Origin: Candidatus Egerieicola pullicola
GTDB lineage: Bacteria; Bacillota; Clostridia; Oscillospirales; Ruminococcaceae
Reading direction: 5' to 3'
Length of the DNA: 9,396 bases
Assembly: GCA_018712465.1 (NCBI GenBank)
Contig: DVGY01000073.1
Span: 1-9,396, forward strand
The notes beneath the pieces were generated by a model. It saw only the letters and a program-made list of their open reading frames with translations. It ran no database searches and was not told where the DNA came from. Position 1 is the stretch's first letter. The number at the start of each line of letters is the position of its first letter. This document shows positions 5,870 to 9,396 of this stretch, in pieces. The position numbers were made by a program, and so were the translations under genes.

Positions 5870-6492
5870 AAAAGATCGTTGTGTTAGTCAGCGGCGGAGG
5901 CACCAATCTCCAAGCCCTCATCGACGCTCAGCACCGGGGAGAAATCCCCGGCGGAGAGATCACCTGTGTGATTTCCTCCAAACCCGGCGTGTACGCCTTA
6001 GAGCGGGCCGCCAAGGCGGGAATTCCTAGCCGTGTCATCGACCGGAAGGAGTTTTCCGATTCCAAGGCTTTTTCCGCCGCTTTGCTCCAAGCACTGCAAG
6101 AGGAACAGGCAGATCTGGTGATCTACGCCGGATTTATGACCATTGTGGATGAAATGGTCAGCAAGGCCTTCCCCTACAAAATGATGAATGTCCATCCCTC
6201 CCTGATCCCCTCCTTCTGCGGCAAAGGCTACTACGGCCTTCACGTCCACGAAGCTGTACTGAAAAGCGGGGTAAAGGTGACAGGAGCTACAGTGCATTTC
6301 GTCACTGAGGTCTGTGACGGCGGCCCCATCATCCTACAGCAGCCGGTGTTCGTCCAAAACGACGACACCCCCGAAACTCTGCAAAAGCGGGTGATGGAGC
6401 AGGCTGAATGGAAGATTCTGCCCAAAGCGGCGGCTCTGTTCTGCCAGGACAAAATCAAGGTTGAAAACGGCATCGCCAAGGTTTACGAATAA
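5866..6492 (+). CDS. purN: PurN, GAR formyltransferase
   Basis: PurN moves the formyl group of 10-formyltetrahydrofolate to GAR, giving FGAR. The 208-residue protein has the N-terminal GGGTNLQAL (10-18) that binds the phosphate. The catalytic trio is present as Asn108 and His110 in MNVHPSLIPSF and Asp151 in VCDGGPI, matching Asn106, His108 and Asp144 of the E. coli enzyme. SFCGKGYYG after the HPSLIP motif is a common variant in Firmicutes. It starts inside the purM stop (ATGA); a GGCGAGG element sits about 12 bases upstream. It needs folate, unlike the formate-dependent alternative PurT, which is not seen here. Confidence 0.97.
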   Translation: MKKIVVLVSGGGTNLQALIDAQHRGEIPGGEITCVISSKPGVYALERAAKAGIPSRVIDRKEFSDSKAFSAALLQALQEEQADLVIYAGFMTIVDEMVSKAFPYKMMNVHPSLIPSFCGKGYYGLHVHEAVLKSGVKVTGATVHFVTEVCDGGPIILQQPVFVQNDDTPETLQKRVMEQAEWKILPKAAALFCQDKIKVENGIAKVYE

Positions 6493-6514
6493 CAACTCAA
6501 AGGAGGATGGTCCT

Positions 6515-7222
6515 ATGTACCAGATTGATCTGGCAAGCTATCTGCAAAACAATTCCTACCCCGGCCGTGGGGTGCTGCTGGGAATGCACCAGGACGGCAA
6601 ACACGGCGTCATTGCCTACTTCATTATGGGGCGGAGCGAAAACAGCCGCAACCGGGTCTTTGTGGCCGAGGGAGAAGATATGAAAACCCAGGCCTTCGAT
6701 CCGGCCAAGGTGGTGGACCCCTCCCTGATTATCTACTACCCGGTCCGGACCCTGCCCTTCGCCATGGTAGTCACCAACGGCGACCAGACTGACACGGTGT
6801 ACGACGCATTGCGTACCGGGGGCAGCTTTGTCCGTGCCCTGCGCACCCGGACTTTTGAGCCGGACGCAGACAACTATACCCCTCGCATCAGCGGGGTGAT
6901 CTGCCGGAAAACCGGCGCTTACAAACTCAGCATCCTGAAAAGCGCCAATCACAACCCGGACAGTGTCCAGCGGTTCTTCTATGAATACTCCCAGCCGGTG
7001 GCAGGGGAAGGCCATCTGATCCACACCTATGAACAGGACGGCAATCCCATCCCCTCCTTTACCGGGGAACCCCGGCCGGTGGCGTTAAACCAAAGCATTG
7101 ATGATTTTACCGACCTGCTTTGGAACAGCCTGAATGCGGACAACAAGGTGAGCTTGTTCGTCCGGTATCTGGACCTCACCGACGGCAGCTATGAAACCCG
7201 CATTGTGAATAAGAATCAATAA
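6515..7222 (+). CDS. purO: PurO-type IMP cyclohydrolase
   Basis: This 235-residue protein is unlike the N-terminal cyclohydrolase domain of ordinary bacterial PurH and instead looks like the PurO-type IMP cyclohydrolase family first known from methanogenic archaea. Such enzymes close FAICAR to IMP, the last step of the pathway. Supporting segments are GRSENSRNRVF (39-49), PDADNYTPRIS (116-126), GEGHLIHTY (164-172) and FTGEP (182-186). The start follows a near-perfect AAAGGAGG 8 bases upstream; an earlier ATG at 6507 is out of frame. It lies 22 bases after purN and just before a formyltransferase that lacks its own cyclohydrolase domain, so the two genes together replace bifunctional PurH. The assignment rests on remembered family motifs plus context; bacterial members are sometimes annotated only as IMP cyclohydrolase-like. 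Confidence 0.87.
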   Translation: MYQIDLASYLQNNSYPGRGVLLGMHQDGKHGVIAYFIMGRSENSRNRVFVAEGEDMKTQAFDPAKVVDPSLIIYYPVRTLPFAMVVTNGDQTDTVYDALRTGGSFVRALRTRTFEPDADNYTPRISGVICRKTGAYKLSILKSANHNPDSVQRFFYEYSQPVAGEGHLIHTYEQDGNPIPSFTGEPRPVALNQSIDDFTDLLWNSLNADNKVSLFVRYLDLTDGSYETRIVNKNQ

Positions 7223-7229
7223 ACTTGGT

Positions 7230-7275
7230 TGCTGTCGTCGCCTGTCCCCCAGGTGGGCGGCAGCATTCTCTTTTT
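7230..7275 (+). terminator. Terminator-like hairpin between purO and purH
   Basis: GCTGTCGTCGCCTG (7231-7244) pairs with CAGGTGGGCGGCAGC (7250-7264) in an imperfect GC-rich stem of about 13 pairs, two of them U-G, with a small bulge and a 5-base loop. ATTCTCTTTTT follows at 7265-7275. This is the form of an intrinsic terminator, but both neighbours are in the same pathway. It may be a partial terminator, an attenuator, or an mRNA-stabilising 3' end for the first six genes. Confidence 0.5.
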
Positions 7276-7294
7276 AAGAAAGGTGGTACTCCCC

Positions 7295-8473
7295 ATGGCA
7301 AACGAACTGGCCTTAAAATATGGCTGCAACCCCAATCAAAAGCCTTCCCGCATCTTTATGGCGGACGGAAGCGACCTGCCCATCACCGTATTAAACGGCA
7401 AACCGGGCTACATTAACTTTTTGGATGCCTTCAACTCCTGGCAGCTGGTAATGGAGCTGAAAGCAGCTACCGGCCTGCCTGCGGCAGCTTCCTTCAAGCA
7501 CGTCAGCCCGGCGGGCGCTGCGGTGGCGGTGCCTATGAGCGACACCCTGAAGAAAATCTACTTTGTAGACGATCTGGAACTCTCTCCTCTGGCTACTGCC
7601 TATGCCCGGGCCCGGGGCGCTGACCGGATGAGCAGTTACGGCGACTTTATTGCGCTCAGCGAGATCTGTGACGTTCCTACCGCATTGATGATTAAGCGGG
7701 AAGTCAGCGACGGCATCATTGCCCCCGGCTACACCGACGAAGCCCTGGAAATCTTAAAGAGCAAGCGCAAAGGCACCTACAACATCATCCAAATGGATCC
7801 CAACTACCGCCCCGACCCGGTAGAACACAAACAGTGCTTCGGCATCACCTTTGAACAGGGCCGCAACGAGCTGAAGATCGACGCCGATCTGCTGAAAAAC
7901 CTGGTCACCGACAACAAAGAGCTGCCGGACTTTGCGGTGCGGGATCTGCTGATCAGCCTGATTACCCTGAAGTACACCCAGTCCAACTCCGTTTGCTACG
8001 CCAAAGACGGCCAGGCCATCGGCATTGGCGCCGGCCAGCAGTCCAGAATCCACTGCACCCGTCTGGCAGGCAACAAGGCGGACATTTGGTGGCTGCGGCA
8101 GCATCCGAAAGTCCTAAATTTGCCCTTCAAGGAAGACATCCGCCGTCCTGACCGGGATAACACCATCGACGTCTACATCTCCGAGGAGTGGGAAGACGTA
8201 GTGGCCGGAGACAACTGGAAGTTTGCCTTCACCCAGCAGCCGGAACCCTTGACCCGGGAAGAAAAGAAAGAATGGCTCTCCAAGCTCACCGATGTCAGCC
8301 TGGGCAGCGACGCCTTCTTCCCCTTCGGCGACAACATCGAACGGGCCAGAAAGAGCGGCGTGAAGTACGTGGCCCAGCCCGGCGGTTCTATCCGGGACGA
8401 CAACGTCATCGAAACCTGCAACAAGTACGGCATGGCTATGGCCTTCACCGGCATCCGGCTGTTCCATCATTGA
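7295..8473 (+). CDS. purH: Stand-alone AICAR formyltransferase (PurH C-terminal domain only)
   Basis: The enzyme formylates AICAR with 10-formyltetrahydrofolate to give FAICAR. The 392-residue protein corresponds to the C-terminal domain of bifunctional PurH and lacks the roughly 190-residue N-terminal MGS-like cyclohydrolase domain. It has the catalytic Lys68-His69 in SFKHVSPAG (66-74), the highly conserved stretch from SNSVCYAK to QQSRIHCTRLAG (about 230-258), and the family ending RLFHH. The ATG at 7295 is preceded by AGGTGG 8 bases away; in-frame extension upstream runs through the intergenic hairpin and is unlikely to be translated. The N-terminus (MANELALKYGCNPNQKPSRI) resembles the beginning of the formyltransferase domain, so this is a natural one-domain form and not a truncation. 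Partner PurO, one gene upstream, supplies the missing activity. Confidence 0.95.
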   Translation: MANELALKYGCNPNQKPSRIFMADGSDLPITVLNGKPGYINFLDAFNSWQLVMELKAATGLPAAASFKHVSPAGAAVAVPMSDTLKKIYFVDDLELSPLATAYARARGADRMSSYGDFIALSEICDVPTALMIKREVSDGIIAPGYTDEALEILKSKRKGTYNIIQMDPNYRPDPVEHKQCFGITFEQGRNELKIDADLLKNLVTDNKELPDFAVRDLLISLITLKYTQSNSVCYAKDGQAIGIGAGQQSRIHCTRLAGNKADIWWLRQHPKVLNLPFKEDIRRPDRDNTIDVYISEEWEDVVAGDNWKFAFTQQPEPLTREEKKEWLSKLTDVSLGSDAFFPFGDNIERARKSGVKYVAQPGGSIRDDNVIETCNKYGMAMAFTGIRLFHH

Positions 8474-8474
8474 T

Positions 8475-8502
8475 TTGAAATTTAGGTTAAGCCGGTTAGA
8501 AA
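8475..8502 (+). promoter_or_regulatory. purD: Weak promoter candidate upstream of purD
   Basis: TTGAAA (8475-8480) and TAGAAA (8497-8502) are spaced by 16 bases and match sigma-A boxes at five and four of six positions. It begins right after the purH stop. The 224-base gap before purD makes a separate promoter plausible, but it overlaps the hairpin at 8485-8529. Confidence 0.25.
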
Positions 8503-8529
8503 AATAAAAATAAGGTTTCCGGTTTGACC
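8485..8529 (+). other. Stem-loop in the purH-purD gap
   Basis: GGTTAAGCCGG (8485-8495) pairs over 11 positions, two of them G-U, with CCGGTTTGACC (8519-8529) across an A-rich 23-base loop. No T tract follows, so it is not a standard terminator. It may be a cis-regulatory or RNA-processing element. Confidence 0.45.
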
Positions 8530-8535
8530 CTTCCC

Positions 8536-8553
8536 TTGGCCTTTGGCCTTTGG
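8536..8553 (+). repeat. Short tandem TTTGGCC repeat
   Basis: Two and a half copies of a 7-base unit (TTGGCC, TTTGGCC, TTTGG) stand in a row. This may be slippage-prone non-coding sequence or one side of a folded RNA. No function is evident. Confidence 0.5.
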
Positions 8554-8636
8554 TTGGGCGCATTCCGGAAGGTAGTCGCCCTGGACTAGGCTACAGGAAC
8601 GCACTGCCACGGACGCTTGAAAAGACTCCCAATCCC

Positions 8637-8657
8637 TGCAGGGGGTTCACCCCTGCA
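8637..8657. repeat. Perfect GC-rich palindrome before purD, possible dispersed element
   Basis: TGCAGGGG (8637-8644) and CCCCTGCA (8650-8657) form a perfect 8-pair stem around GTTCA. GGTTC in the loop region recalls a tRNA T-arm, but no tRNA folds around it. The surrounding 8610-8675 has the look of small palindromic repeats that recur between genes in Oscillospiraceae genomes; this last point is an impression that needs a genome search. Confidence 0.4.
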
Positions 8658-8697
8658 CCCCGAAAAACTTTCATTTCCCATCCGAAAGGAGACCAAC

Positions 8698-9396
8698 ATG
8701 AAACTCTTAGTAGTGGGCGGAGGCGGCCGGGAACACGCCATCATCCGCAAACTCAACGAAAGCCCCAAAGTTGAAAAAATTTACTGTGCCCCCGGCAACG
8801 GCGGCATCTCCCGGGACGCAGAATGCGTCAACATCGGCGCCTGCGACATCGAAAAGATGGTGGCCTTTGCCAAGGAAAACGCCATCGACTTCTGTGTGGT
8901 AGCCCCCGATGATCCTCTGGCTGCCGGCATGGTGGACGCCATGAATGGGGCAGGTATTCCCTGCTTCGGTCCCAACAAAGCCGCCGCTCGGATCGAAGGC
9001 AGCAAAGTTTTTGCCAAAAACCTGATGAAGAAATACGGCATTCCCACCGCCGCCTACGAAGTCTTTGACGATCCCCACGCCGCCATGGACTACATCAAAG
9101 CCCAGAACACCTACCCCACCGTCATCAAAGCCGACGGCCTGGCCCTGGGCAAAGGCGTGATCCTGGCCCAGAACGAAGAAGAAGCCTTGGCTGCCGTCCA
9201 CTCCATTATGGAGGACAAGCAGTTCGGGGACAGCGGCAACCAAATCGTCATTGAGGAATTCCTCACCGGCCCGGAGGTCAGCGTGCTTTCCTTCTGCGAC
9301 GGCAAAACCATCATTCCCATGGTGTCCAGCATGGACCACAAACGGGCGCTGGACGGAGATCAGGGTTTGAATACCGGCGGCATGGGCACCGTGGCC
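8698..9396 (+). CDS. purD: PurD, GAR synthetase, N-terminal 233 residues (runs off window)
   Basis: PurD joins phosphoribosylamine, the product of PurF, to glycine with ATP, giving GAR for PurN. The window holds 233 codons of an enzyme usually about 420 residues long. It starts MKLLVVGGGGREHAI, the standard N-terminal Rossmann-like nucleotide loop (GGGGREHA at 7-14). Further on are GIPCFGPNKAAARIEGSK and the ATP-grasp segment IKADGLALGKGV, then TGPEVSVLSFCDG and GLNTGGMG at the window edge. A PDDPLAAG segment stands where many PurDs have PEAPL or PEDPL, a mild variation. AAGGAGA at 8685-8691 sets the ATG 6 bases downstream. It is the last visible operon gene, separated from purH by 224 structured bases. 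Confidence 0.97.
   Translation, partial: MKLLVVGGGGREHAIIRKLNESPKVEKIYCAPGNGGISRDAECVNIGACDIEKMVAFAKENAIDFCVVAPDDPLAAGMVDAMNGAGIPCFGPNKAAARIEGSKVFAKNLMKKYGIPTAAYEVFDDPHAAMDYIKAQNTYPTVIKADGLALGKGVILAQNEEEALAAVHSIMEDKQFGDSGNQIVIEEFLTGPEVSVLSFCDGKTIIPMVSSMDHKRALDGDQGLNTGGMGTVA

Noticed and set aside
7229..7294. Longer N-terminus for the formyltransferase from a TTG at 7229
   Set aside because: It would read through the intergenic hairpin, has no ribosome binding site and adds residues unlike the family, whereas the ATG at 7295 has a suitable site.
8560..8660. tRNA or tRNA-like gene in the purH-purD gap, because of GGTTCA in a GC stem
   Set aside because: The stem is 8 pairs with a 5-base loop rather than a T-arm of 5 pairs and 7 bases, and no acceptor, D or anticodon arms fit around it.

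Overview
The window looks like chromosomal DNA of a Gram-positive anaerobe of the Clostridia, most likely an Oscillospiraceae/Ruminococcaceae-type bacterium. The reasons are moderately GC-rich genes with strong AAAGGAG/AGGAGG ribosome binding sites, a Bacillus/Clostridium-type PurF with a propeptide and iron-sulfur cysteines, and final IMP synthesis split between a PurO-type cyclohydrolase and a stand-alone formyltransferase. This placement is inference from protein character and gene order, not a database result.

Left part, minus strand. Positions 1-487 hold the N-terminal part of an HTH/WYL-type transcriptional regulator that runs off the window. Positions 686-1477 encode a ZIP-family (GufA/ZupT-like) divalent metal transporter. 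About 190 bases before its start is a leader with two leftward hairpins followed by T-rich tracts, and two possible tiny ORFs chained by an ATGA overlap.

Right part, plus strand. From about 1790 to the window end lies a purine biosynthesis operon in the order purE-purC-purF-purM-purN-purO-purH(formyltransferase only)-purD. Together these cover PRPP to phosphoribosylamine (PurF), GAR (PurD), FGAR (PurN), AIR (PurM), CAIR (PurE), SAICAR (PurC), FAICAR (PurH domain) and IMP (PurO). FGAM synthase (purL/S/Q), purB and purK are not in the window. purF/purM and purM/purN overlap by ATGA. A terminator-like hairpin sits between purO and purH, and a 224-base structured gap precedes purD.

The most interesting element is the purE leader. 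It has a plausible promoter, then a 25-codon ORF with an excellent ribosome binding site. A strong intrinsic terminator follows whose 5' arm begins inside that ORF's stop codon. A ribosome at the stop codon would cover the arm and block the terminator, so this looks like leader-peptide attenuation of purine synthesis. The start region of the small ORF can itself fold into a hairpin. No mobile element, CRISPR array, tRNA or rRNA was seen.
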